A DNA stretch of 64,000 nucleotides, taken from assembly GCA_964426675.1 (NCBI GenBank), contig CAYRRM010000011.1:12049-76048 (forward strand), written 5' to 3'. The translations under genes and the position numbers were made by a program. The notes under the pieces are model-generated. The model was not told where the DNA came from and searched no databases. It worked only from the letters and a program-made list of their open reading frames with translations. The DNA comes from DYMC01 sp035406705. GTDB lineage: Bacteria; Verrucomicrobiota; Lentisphaeria; Victivallales; GWF2-50-93. This document shows, one piece after another, positions 28,175-37,704 of the stretch; position 1 is the stretch's first letter; each line of letters starts with the position of its first letter.

Positions 28175-29625
28175 CAATCGAACATAATATCATTATTTTG
28201 GTAATTGCGAATTTCGCAGCACTAATTCTGCTATTATTAATCCTTGCAAGATTAAAGAAGAACGAAAAATATTATATTATCGAAGATGAAAGAAATAAAC
28301 AATTCATCTCAATAATAGAACGTCTTGAAAGAACAATTAAAGACGAATCCTTACGCAATAGAGATGAACTGAATTCAAATTTTAAGTCATTTCGAGAAGA
28401 ACTCAATAATCTCTTCAAAAATTTCTCAGAAACTATAATTCAAAATTCAAACACTATGTCCAATATGCAAAAGGGACAGTTTGAAACATTTTCAAGGGAA
28501 TTAAGTAATAATATAAAAATTTTTGAAGAGGCATTATCAAAAAATATTGGAGATTTCACTATTTCTCAAAAACAAAAAATGGATGATTTTGAAAATAGAC
28601 TATTAAAAACAAAATCAGATATTGATACGCTCCTCGAAAAAGTTTGTCAAACAATGGAAAAAAATCTAAGAGAAATTAATGAGGAAAATAGTAAAAAACT
28701 TGAAGAAATGCGTAAAACGGTTGATGAAAAATTACACGAAAACCTGGAAAAACGATTAAGCCAATCTTTTATGCAAGTAAGTGATCGGCTTAAACAAGTA
28801 TATGAAGGACTCGGAGAAATGAAAAATCTCGCAACCGGTGTTGGCGACCTTAAAAAAGTCTTATCAAATGTGAAAACAAGAGGAATTATGGGGGAAATTC
28901 AACTCGAAGCCATCCTCCAAAATATTTTAAGTCCTTCTCAATATGAGAAAAATATATCACTCAAAAATTCAAAAGAAGCCGTGGAATTTGCACTGAAAAT
29001 GCCTGGCAATAATACAGATGAACCAGTTTATATCCCGATTGATTCTAAATTTCCAGCTGAACGATATGAAAATTTGATAAAATCTTATGAAAATGGAGAT
29101 AAAGCAAAAATTGAACAGGAACTTTCAAATTTAGAAAAAGAAATAAAACGTTGCGCAAAGGAGATAAGTGAAAAGTATATAAATCCTCCCACAACAACAG
29201 ATTTTGCAATAATGTTCTTGCCATTTGAAGGATTATATGCTGAAGTTGTGAGAAACAGCCGCCTCGTTGAAGATATTCAAAAACAATTCAGGGTATCTGT
29301 TACAGGCCCTTCAACGTTAGCCGCATTTCTCAATTGCATTCAAATGGGTTTTAGATCTTTTGCAATAAGACAACGCACGACAGAAGTCTGGAAAATACTT
29401 TCCGCAGTCAAAACGGAATTTAAAAAATTTGCTGATACACTTGATGAGGCAAGAAAAAAAATCCAGGCAGCTGATGATAAAATAGGAGAACTTGTCGGAA
29501 AAAGAACTAAAAAGATCCAGTTAAAACTGAGAGAAGTAGAAGCACTTCCGGAAAATGAAAATCCCGCTGAATTATTAGGTTTGCAAGAACAAGATGAAGA
29601 ACAGAAAGAAAATCTCTTAACTTGA
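28171..29625 (+). CDS. rmuC: RmuC family protein
   Basis: 484 residues. An N-terminal membrane helix (about 7-27), a long coiled coil (about 40-220), then the RmuC nuclease-like domain: RGIMGEIQLEAILQNIL, YIPIDSKFPAERYENLI, FAIMFLPFEGLYAEVVR, VTGPSTLAAFLNCIQMGFRS. RmuC proteins limit recombination at short inverted repeats in E. coli and resemble PD-(D/E)xK nucleases. This is of interest because the genome carries a dispersed inverted repeat. Translation is coupled to the sensor kinase. One palindrome lies at 28206 near its 5' end. Confidence 0.9.
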   Translation: MTIEHNIIILVIANFAALILLLLILARLKKNEKYYIIEDERNKQFISIIERLERTIKDESLRNRDELNSNFKSFREELNNLFKNFSETIIQNSNTMSNMQKGQFETFSRELSNNIKIFEEALSKNIGDFTISQKQKMDDFENRLLKTKSDIDTLLEKVCQTMEKNLREINEENSKKLEEMRKTVDEKLHENLEKRLSQSFMQVSDRLKQVYEGLGEMKNLATGVGDLKKVLSNVKTRGIMGEIQLEAILQNILSPSQYEKNISLKNSKEAVEFALKMPGNNTDEPVYIPIDSKFPAERYENLIKSYENGDKAKIEQELSNLEKEIKRCAKEISEKYINPPTTTDFAIMFLPFEGLYAEVVRNSRLVEDIQKQFRVSVTGPSTLAAFLNCIQMGFRSFAIRQRTTEVWKILSAVKTEFKKFADTLDEARKKIQAADDKIGELVGKRTKKIQLKLREVEALPENENPAELLGLQEQDEEQKENLLT

Positions 29626-30128
29626 ATTTCTTTCATCTTCGCACAGTTGAGTAGAGAAGCCGGATGGGCACACATCCTTGTGCGAGTTTTCAAAAAATTC
29701 TACAGCAAAATGCGACTTCCCCCCCCCAAGCATCAAGAGCAAGCAGACCCTACTCCTTTCTTAAATACCAAATGTTTTTTTTAGGTTCATAAATTTTTGT
29801 ATCTAACTGTTTTCTTTTTTCTGTAAACTAATAGGAGATTTTTAGTGTATAGATATCTATCTCCATAAACCGCTGATGATTGAATTCGCAAGAGATGGGC
29901 AATTGTGTGGCGCGTATGCTTGCTAAGAAAGGACATTGATGTTCAGCACAAACCTGGAGTCTATCCTGTCAATGAGAGAAAATTACACACCAGCATATCC
30001 TTCTCTACCTTGCTTTACTACACTAACCAAAGGTAAAATGCAGGTCAAAATTGAGAAAATTATCAAAAGAAACTTGCAAAATAAAAAATATATAATATAA
30101 TAAAGCATAATAAAGGTTTAATAATCAA
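29626..30128. other. Non-coding stretch after rmuC
   Basis: 503 bases without a credible gene. It holds a small hairpin (GCACA at 29668 with TGTGC at 29679) followed by a short T run, a possible weak rmuC terminator, and a run of nine C (29719-29727), unusual in this AT-rich DNA and prone to slippage. The last 100 bases are AT-rich and would hold the promoter of the GntR gene, but no clear -35/-10 pair stands out. It may be decayed coding DNA at the edge of the 30.1-33.1 kb islet. Confidence 0.4.
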
Positions 30129-31202
30129 ATGAGTAAGTGTCTAAAAAGAGATTTCTTCCAAATTGATCAGAATTCTCCCTATCCATTTTATGTCCAGATA
30201 AAAAACTTCCTTGCTTCTGAGATTCGTAAGGGAGTCTATAAGAAAGGAGATTTTTTGCCCTCTATCGCTGAGGTTGAGAAGATGACGTCCTGTGGTAGGG
30301 TAACAGTTGTTCGTGCGATGAGGGAATTGGTAAAAGAAGCTTTTGTATTGGCATTGAATGGAAAAGGTTACTATGTAACCGAAAAAGGAGAAACCGCTTT
30401 AGTTGGGCTTGTTTTGCCTCTTCATTCATCTTATTTTCCAATATACGCGAATCTTGTGTCTGCTTTTCAGGTGGAATGCGCCGGATTGGGGCTTTCGTGT
30501 ATCTTTGCGTCGAGTGATGAGACTTTTTTCGGTTTTGAACGGGCAATTAATGAGCTTGTCCATTTCCGAGGATGCCGAGTTTTACTCCTTGTTCCACCTC
30601 TCGCTACTGACAATTTTCCTTGTAGAAGGTCGCTTTCGGTCATAAAACACGTTTGCAAGGTAGGTGGGGTGAAGGCTGCAATTATTGACAGATTAACGGA
30701 TCTAGAGTTACCTCATTTTTTGCAGGATTACGACGCTGGGATTTTTGAATTGTTCTCACATTGTCGTGCACTTGGTTTGAATAGGGTTATTTTTGACTCA
30801 GCTTTTTTTCGAAAAGAATTCTTTTGTAGAGTCATAGAAGAAAGAGTTTTTGCCAAGATTAAATTTTCATTTGCGGACTTTGCAAAACTTCTAAAATCAG
30901 GGAAGTGTTTTCGTCACATTTCGTGTGATGCGATATTTTGCGAAGATATGACAGCGAGACGTATCACGCAGATATTTGGAGAAAAACCACCGTTCAGGAT
31001 TTTCGGATGGAATGGAACTGCTATAGCGTACGCAGTTAGACCTTTCATTGACACACTTGATCCTGGTTTTCCAGGAGCCGTAAGGCCTGCCCTGGACCTG
31101 CTTCTTTCCGAAGAAAAAAAGCAAAAGAGGCTTATTATAAAATTGAAGCCTTCATTACGATTATCAAACAATGGGAAAAAGAGGCATTTCGCCCAAAAAT
31201 AA
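30129..31202 (+). CDS. GntR-type HTH fused to a LacI-like sensor domain, transcription regulator
   Basis: 357 residues. The N-terminal winged helix is GntR-like (YPFYVQIKNFLASEIRKGVY, GDFLPSIAEVEKM, GRVTVVRAMRELVKEAFV, NGKGYYVTEKG). The remainder resembles a periplasmic-binding-protein/LacI sensor (VGLVLPLHSSYFPIYANLVS, RIFGWNGTAIAYAVRPFIDT), so it probably senses a small sugar-like ligand. Such hybrids are common in Lentisphaerota. It lies 18 bases upstream of two QueG-like genes and may control them. Codon use (more GC-ending codons, TTT-rich C-terminal half) differs somewhat from the flanking genes. Confidence 0.75.
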   Translation: MSKCLKRDFFQIDQNSPYPFYVQIKNFLASEIRKGVYKKGDFLPSIAEVEKMTSCGRVTVVRAMRELVKEAFVLALNGKGYYVTEKGETALVGLVLPLHSSYFPIYANLVSAFQVECAGLGLSCIFASSDETFFGFERAINELVHFRGCRVLLLVPPLATDNFPCRRSLSVIKHVCKVGGVKAAIIDRLTDLELPHFLQDYDAGIFELFSHCRALGLNRVIFDSAFFRKEFFCRVIEERVFAKIKFSFADFAKLLKSGKCFRHISCDAIFCEDMTARRITQIFGEKPPFRIFGWNGTAIAYAVRPFIDTLDPGFPGAVRPALDLLLSEEKKQKRLIIKLKPSLRLSNNGKKRHFAQK

Positions 31203-31220
31203 AAAAAAAAGGAGTACAAC

Positions 31221-32156
31221 ATGAACTGCGAACTTCGCAAGGCTATCATCGAATCAGCTAAAAATGACTGTATGGATCTAGTCGGATTTGCGCCTGGTTC
31301 GCGTTTCGACAATGTTCATTACAGAATGCATCCAAAAGCACACCTAGAAGATGCAAAAACCGTCATCTGCATTGCTATCCGATACCCAATCGCAATGTAT
31401 GAAAATGCCGGAAGGACGAAGGCTGAGTCATATATGTCTTTGGATTCTTATGAGGGAAATGCGATGATTTCCGCTATTCAGGGTGCCGCAATGAACATAA
31501 CCAGAATAATAGAGGACTTCGGTTTCAAAGCCGTCCCGATAAGTCTGGGTAAATACCGGGTTCAACCATATAAAGACATCAGCGAACCGTGGTCTCAGGA
31601 TTTTCGAAATGATGTCGCTGCGGTAGCGGCAGGACTCGGTGAAATCGGGTTGAACGGAGTGGTTATTACACCTGAATTCGGTACTCGGCAAATGATAACA
31701 TCCGTAGTTACAAACGCTGAACTCCAGGCAAGTCCCCTGTATTCAGGGCCGGCACTATGTGATAAATGCGGGAAATGTGTTAAGGCATGCAAAATGAGAG
31801 CTTTCAATACAGAAAAAACAATTAAAATCAAAATTGCCGAAAAAAGTTTTGAGGTGTTTGAAAAAGACCAATGGCGTTGTATGTGGTCTAAAAAGTTCAT
31901 GCTCAACGCCGAAATGGGACCAAAACTGCACGGCCTCAATGTGACTATAGAGCCTCCGGAAAGACAAATAAACGAGGAGGATGTCAGAAAAGCATTGTCT
32001 GAAAAAGGTGCGAAAGGTGGATTACAAACATGGTATACTTACTCAATGAGAGAGTGCGAACGCGAATGTGTTCCTCCTCACCTCAGGGGAAAGGATCTGG
32101 TCAAAGTTCACTCCGAAAGGGTGCAAAGTCAAAAACGCAGGGAGGTGCAAATATGA
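31221..32156 (+). CDS. QueG-like 4Fe-4S reductase-family protein, copy 1
   Basis: 311 residues with AAAAGGAG before the ATG. The N-terminal half resembles the cobalamin-binding half of epoxyqueuosine reductase QueG (DLVGFAPGSRF, HLEDAKTVICIAIRYP, AAVAAGLGEIGLNGVVITPEFGTRQ). The C-terminal half has a ferredoxin motif C180-x2-C183-x2-C186-x3-C190 (LCDKCGKCVKAC) and further cysteines (WRCMWSKKF, CERECVPPHLRG) that could hold a second cluster. It is shorter than QueG and lacks its HEAT-repeat tail, so true queuosine synthesis is unlikely; an uncharacterised corrinoid or flavin reductase is more probable. ATGA overlap with its paralogue downstream. Confidence 0.7.
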   Translation: MNCELRKAIIESAKNDCMDLVGFAPGSRFDNVHYRMHPKAHLEDAKTVICIAIRYPIAMYENAGRTKAESYMSLDSYEGNAMISAIQGAAMNITRIIEDFGFKAVPISLGKYRVQPYKDISEPWSQDFRNDVAAVAAGLGEIGLNGVVITPEFGTRQMITSVVTNAELQASPLYSGPALCDKCGKCVKACKMRAFNTEKTIKIKIAEKSFEVFEKDQWRCMWSKKFMLNAEMGPKLHGLNVTIEPPERQINEEDVRKALSEKGAKGGLQTWYTYSMRECERECVPPHLRGKDLVKVHSERVQSQKRREVQI

Positions 32157-33136
32157 AAACGCTGACTGAGACTATAAAACGCGTTGCTATTGAAAATAAA
32201 ATGGATCTCATTGGAATCGCTCCAGTGGAAAGATATAAGTACGCTCCGGAACTTGTGCACCCTTGCGCGCATCTTCCTGAGGCAAAATCGGTTATCGCAA
32301 TGGCCATACGCTATCCGGACGCAATGTTTGTAAATGCAGGTTCAGGAGATGCTGAAAGCATATTTTCAATAGAAGTTTACCAAAATAAAATCATCGGGAA
32401 TTTCCTTTATAATGCGGCTTTGCGAATTTCGCGAATATTGGAGGACAAAGGATATAAAACCATACCGATGACAGTTTCTGGCAGATGGCGGGTCCACCCA
32501 TATAAGAGCATACTGACAAACTGGTGCGCCGATTTTTCGAACAGACATGCGGCGGTAGCGGCAGGTTTGGGCGAGTTTGGATTACATTCCTTGTGTATAA
32601 CGGAAAAATTCGGTATGCGCCAAAGATTCATATCCGTGATAACTGAAGCTGAACTGGAAGCTGACCCCATGTATTCCGGACCGCCATTATGCGATAAGTG
32701 CATGCTATGTGTCAAATCATGTCCAGTGAAAGCCATATCCAAACTGAAGACAGAGAAGTTACAAATAGGAGAAAGGACTTTCGTGTATCTGAAAGTCGAT
32801 CACTGGCGTTGTGGTTGGTCGGAACAAATAAATAATGTTCCTGAGGAAGGTCCATTGTTTGCTGGACAAGATCAAGGCATATTGCCACCTGAGGAAGGGG
32901 AAATCACGGACGAAATGTTCCTATCGGCATTTTATCAAAAGAATTCCATCGTTGGCCTTCAGGCGACCATGACCCACGCTATGGGTAACTGTATGAGGAT
33001 GTGCATTCCACCAACATTACGTGGCAAGCAAAAATACCCTAAAAATTACTGTCTGCAGATGATGAAGAACAGAAACTTCACCTCGGATAATAGTAAAAAT
33101 AAGCCATCTCTGTACAGAGTAAACCCCTTAGCCTAA
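32153..33136 (+). CDS. QueG-like 4Fe-4S reductase-family protein, copy 2
   Basis: The frame is open further upstream, but the ATG at 32153 overlaps the previous stop (ATGA), has GGGAGG 7 bases before it and aligns with the start of copy 1; this gives 327 residues. Blocks match copy 1: MDLIGIAPVERY, HLPEAKSVIAMAIRYP, AAVAAGLGEFGLHSLCITEK, ferredoxin motif C180-x2-C183-x2-C186-x3-C190 (LCDKCMLCVKSCP), WRCGWSEQ, CMRMCIPPTLRG. The two are old tandem paralogues in one operon and may form a heterodimer or act on related substrates. No reductive dehalogenase twin-arginine signal is present. Confidence 0.7.
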   Translation: MKTLTETIKRVAIENKMDLIGIAPVERYKYAPELVHPCAHLPEAKSVIAMAIRYPDAMFVNAGSGDAESIFSIEVYQNKIIGNFLYNAALRISRILEDKGYKTIPMTVSGRWRVHPYKSILTNWCADFSNRHAAVAAGLGEFGLHSLCITEKFGMRQRFISVITEAELEADPMYSGPPLCDKCMLCVKSCPVKAISKLKTEKLQIGERTFVYLKVDHWRCGWSEQINNVPEEGPLFAGQDQGILPPEEGEITDEMFLSAFYQKNSIVGLQATMTHAMGNCMRMCIPPTLRGKQKYPKNYCLQMMKNRNFTSDNSKNKPSLYRVNPLA

Positions 33137-33902
33137 TGCTGTTCATATAATGCTTTTTAACCTATATTTTGTGTTTAATCAGTATGTATAGTGCAGTTAC
33201 GAAGAATCAAGGCGATAGTGTAGTAACTATTCCGAGTTGGTGGGACGAAGCAGATATGTCGTAATAAGCAAACTTTTGCGGAATCAATCATCACAAAACA
33301 AAATGAATAATTTCGTGAACTTTAATGCAGTTCATAACATATTTATTATCAACAGCTCAAACTCTTGTCGGCTGAGTGAACCACAAAAAATTTAGGTTTA
33401 ATATTGTCAGCAGATCCAATAATTCTTCTATGTAAGAAATATAAGGAGATATATATAGGTGCATGGGAGAAAAATGAAATACCCTGCTCATTTTATAAAG
33501 ATAAGACTTGCTAATTTTTATTGTTTTCGAGATGAGATTTTTAAATTTATCCGATTAAGATGCTTGTAATTTGATGATATTGACACTCCCCTCCTATTAT
33601 TGACTTTGTCAGGGGCAGTTCTTTTTTGGAACTATTTTGAAGCGAAGATTAATTCAATGTATTAGATGGATAGCCCCACTTTAATTTTCTGCCTTTTTGA
33701 TAATAGAAAAAATCAGATTGAAGATCATCTTTTGATATGTTACTTTGTGTCGTTGGAAATTTCCTGTTTTTGTATTTTTGTAAATAATAATAATATGTTT
33801 AAAATATTTGTTAGTCTATTTCCCGAACTTTTTATGAAAAATTTATGTGAATTGTGTTTTGGAGCTTGAGTCCTTCAGATGAATTTTATGAAATGTTTCA
33901 TG
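33137..33902. other. Long non-coding stretch between the islet and the minus-strand operon
   Basis: 766 bases with no gene I can support. A 67-codon open frame at 33666-33869 has a Phe/Ile/Cys-rich translation and no ribosome site, so I treat it as chance. A small inverted repeat (CCCCT at about 33588, AGGGG at about 33612, followed by a T-rich tail near 33625) could be a weak terminator. The length is unusual here, where gaps are mostly under 150 bases, and fits a decayed gene or integration scar. Confidence 0.4.
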
Positions 33903-34886
33903 TCAGTGACTATCTGCAGATTCACTGTAATATTTGGCTATGCTGATTCCCGAATATTCTCCAATTTTATTTCCCAGTGAAGTTGTTTTTAATTCAATAT
34001 CCTTCATCATTTGAGTCCATGCGAAGCGTGGTAGTAGTTTTTTCAGAGGTTCTATAAGAAGATTTCCCGCTGCAACCGCAATGGTTCCCATTATAATCAT
34101 TTCCGGGTTAAAAATGTTAATGAAAATTCCTATGGCTTGCGAATTTCGCAAACATATTTCGTCCCACAAGCTCAAAGCATAGCCATTTTTTAGTTTTACT
34201 GCTTCTATGAGAGCGGGATATCCTATTTTGCTTTTATCATTGGCTGCGATTTTCATTATAGGGTGGTCTGGTTGTCCACTTAAGTCAGATAATATTCTTT
34301 GAGAGATGGCCTTTCCGCCGCAATAAGCCTCATAACAGCCTCTTAATCCACAATTACAGGCAGGTCCTTTGGGGTTTAATACCACGTGACCGAGTTCTCC
34401 GGCGAGGAGATTTCTTCCGCGTAGAAGAACTCCTTCAGAGATTATTCCTCCTCCAATGCCAGTGCTCATTGTAAGATAGATGATATTTTTTCTGCCCTGT
34501 CCGACGCCAAAAAGCCATTCGGCTAATGCACCTGCGTTTGCGTCATTATCGAAGTATACTTTACTTTTAAAATTTTCACTGATGATATCTTTTAAATGGA
34601 TATTATCCCATTTTTTCATATTGGGAGAAGCAAGTAATATTCCTTTTTGGAGATCTGCGGGGCCTGGTGCACCTATCCCTATGGCGGAGATATCTGATTC
34701 GGAAATAGAGCAATCACACAGCATATTTTTTGCGGAGTTTATCATATCTTTGATTACATCTTCAGGGTTTCTATCTGAGTTTACTACTCGATCAGATGCT
34801 AAGATGTTTCCTTTATCGTCACCAATACAAATAGCGATTTTTGTTCCGCCGATATCAAATCCGAGATATTTTTTTTCTTTTTTCAT
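33903..34886 (-). CDS. ROK family sugar kinase (glucokinase-like)
   Basis: 327 residues. ATP loop LGFDIGGTKIAICIGDDKG, glucokinase-type IGIGAPGPADLQKG, catalytic FDNDANAGALAEW, GTGIGGGII, and the ROK zinc motif C-x-C-G-L-R-G-C-Y-E with upstream GELGHVVLNPKGPACNCG. It probably phosphorylates glucose or an N-acetylhexosamine. No DNA-binding domain is present, so it is a kinase and not an Nagc/Mlc-type repressor. It is the last gene of the minus-strand operon, 2 bases after the dnaG stop, with AGAGG before its ATG. Confidence 0.88.
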   Translation of the reverse strand: MKKEKKYLGFDIGGTKIAICIGDDKGNILASDRVVNSDRNPEDVIKDMINSAKNMLCDCSISESDISAIGIGAPGPADLQKGILLASPNMKKWDNIHLKDIISENFKSKVYFDNDANAGALAEWLFGVGQGRKNIIYLTMSTGIGGGIISEGVLLRGRNLLAGELGHVVLNPKGPACNCGLRGCYEAYCGGKAISQRILSDLSGQPDHPIMKIAANDKSKIGYPALIEAVKLKNGYALSLWDEICLRNSQAIGIFINIFNPEMIIMGTIAVAAGNLLIEPLKKLLPRFAWTQMMKDIELKTTSLGNKIGEYSGISIAKYYSESADSH

Positions 34887-34888
34887 AT

Positions 34889-36691
34889 TTATACCTCTTT
34901 TTTCATAGTCTTATTTATTAAATTTTTTTGTTTTTTTAATTCGAAAACTTTTTGGGATAATTTTATTTTTTCATCTTCATCTTTTTCTAAAGTTATTTTA
35001 TGCATTAAGGTGGAGATTTCTCTTGAAATGTGGAAGTTTTTAATTACCATGATGCAGTCTTCATAAGCTTTTTTTGCAGATTCTTCATTGAAGTTACTTT
35101 CAGATACTAATATTTTGCCTAAAATTGGGTCATTGCTTTCATTTAATTTTTCTGAGAGTACTGGCACTACTCTTTCCCATTCACCGTTTAATGTCATTGA
35201 GACAGCAGTTTCAATAGCCCTACCTACTGGTGTTGAGCTTATCATATCTTCAGGTAAATCTTCTGCTAATTTTCTGCAAAAAGTTCCGTGGAATAAGCAA
35301 AGTTCAAGGAGTATTTCTTCGGCTTTTCTCATTTGTGATTCGAGAGAAGAGGAGAGGGGATTATTGTTTTGCTCTTTTTGTGTAGAATGATTCTGTTTTT
35401 TTCTCAGCTCATCGAGAATAAGGGACTCAGGTGTATTCATTTTTATTGCGAGTGTACTTATGAAGGAATTTCTAAGTACCGGGTTATTAATTTTTGCAAT
35501 AAGTTCTGTTACATTCAAAGAGGCCTCTTTTTTTTCGAAAGGAGAGAGGGTTTTATCTTTTGGGAAAACTTCATTCATTAAAAAATCAAAGAAAAATAAT
35601 CTGGAATCTATAATTTCTTTTAATTTTTCGGGACCTTCATTTTTGAGAATAGAATCGGGGTCATCATCTGGAGGCAATACAATTACATAAGTTTCCATAT
35701 CGAGGGAAAGTAATATTTCTATTGCGCGGAATATGGCTTTTTTTCCGGCTTCATCTCCGTCAAAGCAAATATAGACTTTATTAGAATATCTTTTCAAGAG
35801 GGCTGCCTGTTCATTTGTGAAGGAAGTTCCCTGTGGTGCTACAGCGTTTGTTATGCCAGCACAGTGCATAGCAATTACGTCAAGTTGACCTTCACATATT
35901 ATAGAAAAATCCTTTTTTCTTATGGATTCTTTTGCGAGGTGTAGAGCATAAAGGAGTTTTCCTTTTTTGAATATTGGTGTTTCGGGGCTATTTACGTATT
36001 TGGCTTCCTTCTCATTGTTGTCTATGCTTCTTGCGCTGAATCCTACTGTTCTTCCTATTTCATCTTTGATGGGAAAAATCAATCTATTTCTAAATCTATC
36101 GTAGATTTTCCCATTTTCATGATTTCTAAGTATTATTCCCGCTTCAAGCATTTCATTCTGAGAATATTCCTTCATAGATAGGAATTTGAGAGCCTCGTCC
36201 CATGAATCGGAAGATGCTCCCAACTCGAATTTTTCTATAATTTCATCTGTTATTCCGCGTTTTTTAGCATATTCGAATACTTTTAAATTTTTTCTCTCCA
36301 CTAAATTTTTATGGTACAAAGAAAGAACATCCTGATGTAATTTAAAGAGTCTTTCCTTCTGGTCTTTTGTATGACTTTGTGCTTTTAAATATGATTTTTC
36401 GGGGATATTAATGCCAGCTCTGTCCGCAAGGATTTTTATTGCAGTAATATAATCTACATTTTCTTTTTCCATTATGAATTTCACTACATCTCCACCTTTT
36501 CCACAACCAAAGCAATAATACATTTGCCTTGATGGGCTGACGGTAAAGGAGGGAGTTTTTTCATTGTGAAAAGGGCAGAGAGCTTTGAACGAAGTACCGG
36601 CTCTTTTTAATGGAAAGTAAGTCTGAATAACATCAATGATGTCACTTTTTGCTTTGATATCTTCTATTATGTTATCAGGTATGAAGGGCAT
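34889..36691 (-). CDS. dnaG: DNA primase DnaG
   Basis: A longer frame opens at 36748, but the ATG at 36691 fits the family start (MPFIPDNIIEDIKAKSDIIDVI) and lies just beyond the gpsA stop, giving 600 residues. CHC2 zinc finger (LCPFHNEKTPSF, YYCFGCGKGGD), primase core (AKKRGITDEIIEKFELG, RLIFPIKDEIGRTVGFSAR), TOPRIM (IICEGQLDVIAMH, VYICFDGDEAGKKA) and a helicase-binding C-terminal region with low conservation. It makes RNA primers for replication. No Shine-Dalgarno is obvious, consistent with translational coupling to gpsA. Confidence 0.93.
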   Translation of the reverse strand: MPFIPDNIIEDIKAKSDIIDVIQTYFPLKRAGTSFKALCPFHNEKTPSFTVSPSRQMYYCFGCGKGGDVVKFIMEKENVDYITAIKILADRAGINIPEKSYLKAQSHTKDQKERLFKLHQDVLSLYHKNLVERKNLKVFEYAKKRGITDEIIEKFELGASSDSWDEALKFLSMKEYSQNEMLEAGIILRNHENGKIYDRFRNRLIFPIKDEIGRTVGFSARSIDNNEKEAKYVNSPETPIFKKGKLLYALHLAKESIRKKDFSIICEGQLDVIAMHCAGITNAVAPQGTSFTNEQAALLKRYSNKVYICFDGDEAGKKAIFRAIEILLSLDMETYVIVLPPDDDPDSILKNEGPEKLKEIIDSRLFFFDFLMNEVFPKDKTLSPFEKKEASLNVTELIAKINNPVLRNSFISTLAIKMNTPESLILDELRKKQNHSTQKEQNNNPLSSSLESQMRKAEEILLELCLFHGTFCRKLAEDLPEDMISSTPVGRAIETAVSMTLNGEWERVVPVLSEKLNESNDPILGKILVSESNFNEESAKKAYEDCIMVIKNFHISREISTLMHKITLEKDEDEKIKLSQKVFELKKQKNLINKTMKKEV

Positions 36692-36702
36692 AAACTTTAA
36701 AC

Positions 36703-37704
36703 TTAAAATTCGCTTTTTGCTTTTCTGGTCATGAGGTCTATAAGACAACTTCTTGGATCCTTATTATCGTATAGTCCGGAATAAACCTCATTTATTATAG
36801 GAGTATCTACATTATATTTTTTAGCGAGATTGAATGCGCTGTTAGTTGTTTTTACTCCTTCTGCCACAACATTTCCCATAGAGGCAAGGATATCATTTAA
36901 CTTTCTACCTTTTCCGAGTTCTTCTCCTACGAATCTATTTCTGCTGTGTTTGCTCATACATGTTACAATGATATCTCCTGTTCCGCTTAATCCAGAAAAA
37001 GTTTCTTGTTTTCCTCCGAGAATTTTACCGAGTCTTGCAAGTTCGGCAATAGCCCTTGTAATAAGAGCGGCCTTGGCGTTGTCTCCCAATTTCATTCCGT
37101 CTGATATTCCTGCAGCTATGGCATATATATTTTTTAATGCACCTCCGAGTTCAACGCCAATGACATCGTTTGAGGTATAGACGCGAAAATTTTTATTCAT
37201 AAAGATTTTTTGAATTAAGATAGCATATTCTTTACTTTTTGAAGCTACAACTACTGCTGTGGGTTGATTTACGGATACTTCTTCTGCGTGACTTGGTCCT
37301 GATAGGACAGCGTATGCCTTTGATTTTTTTACTTCCTCAGAGAAGACTTCACTTACTCTTTTGAGGGTATTATTTTCTATTCCCTTGGCCAGATTTAGAA
37401 TCATTTTATCTTTGAAAAGCTCTACATTTAAATTTCGTAAAACTGAACGCAGAAATTGTGATGGAATTGCAAGAACAACTAATTCAGATTTTTTAATAGC
37501 TTCATTTCCATCTTCAAATAAGCCAATTTCTTCTGGAATTCTTATTCCTGGCAAGAAGCGTGAGTTTTCTCTTGTTTTGCGAATTTCGCAAATATTTTCA
37601 GGGAAGGCTCCCCACAATGACACTTTATGTCCATTTAAGTGGAGCAGCAATGCTATTGCTGTTCCCCATGCGCCATCGCCTAAAACTGTTGCGTTAATTT
37701 TCAT
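36703..37704 (-). CDS. gpsA: Glycerol-3-phosphate dehydrogenase GpsA
   Basis: The frame opens at 37737, but the ATG at 37704 is preceded by AGAAGGA and starts the NAD(P)-binding loop correctly (MKINATVLGDGAWGTAIALL); 333 residues, normal length. Other motifs: LAKGIENNTLKRVSEV, AVLSGPSHAEEVSVNQPTAV, GGALKNIYAIAAGISDG with catalytic Lys, and LSGTGDIIVTCMSKHSRNR. It reduces dihydroxyacetone phosphate to sn-glycerol-3-phosphate, the substrate of PlsY encoded immediately upstream. Its first 11 bases overlap the plsY end. A palindrome lies at 37578. Confidence 0.94.
   Translation of the reverse strand: MKINATVLGDGAWGTAIALLLHLNGHKVSLWGAFPENICEIRKTRENSRFLPGIRIPEEIGLFEDGNEAIKKSELVVLAIPSQFLRSVLRNLNVELFKDKMILNLAKGIENNTLKRVSEVFSEEVKKSKAYAVLSGPSHAEEVSVNQPTAVVVASKSKEYAILIQKIFMNKNFRVYTSNDVIGVELGGALKNIYAIAAGISDGMKLGDNAKAALITRAIAELARLGKILGGKQETFSGLSGTGDIIVTCMSKHSRNRFVGEELGKGRKLNDILASMGNVVAEGVKTTNSAFNLAKKYNVDTPIINEVYSGLYDNKDPRSCLIDLMTRKAKSEF

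Noticed and set aside
31221..33136. The two 4Fe-4S genes as reductive dehalogenases
   Set aside because: No twin-arginine signal and too short; only one clear ferredoxin motif each. The QueG-like family fits better.
33666..33869. 67-codon open frame as a gene
   Set aside because: No ribosome site, Phe/Ile/Cys-rich translation without domain pattern and no coding neighbours; best explained by AT-rich chance.
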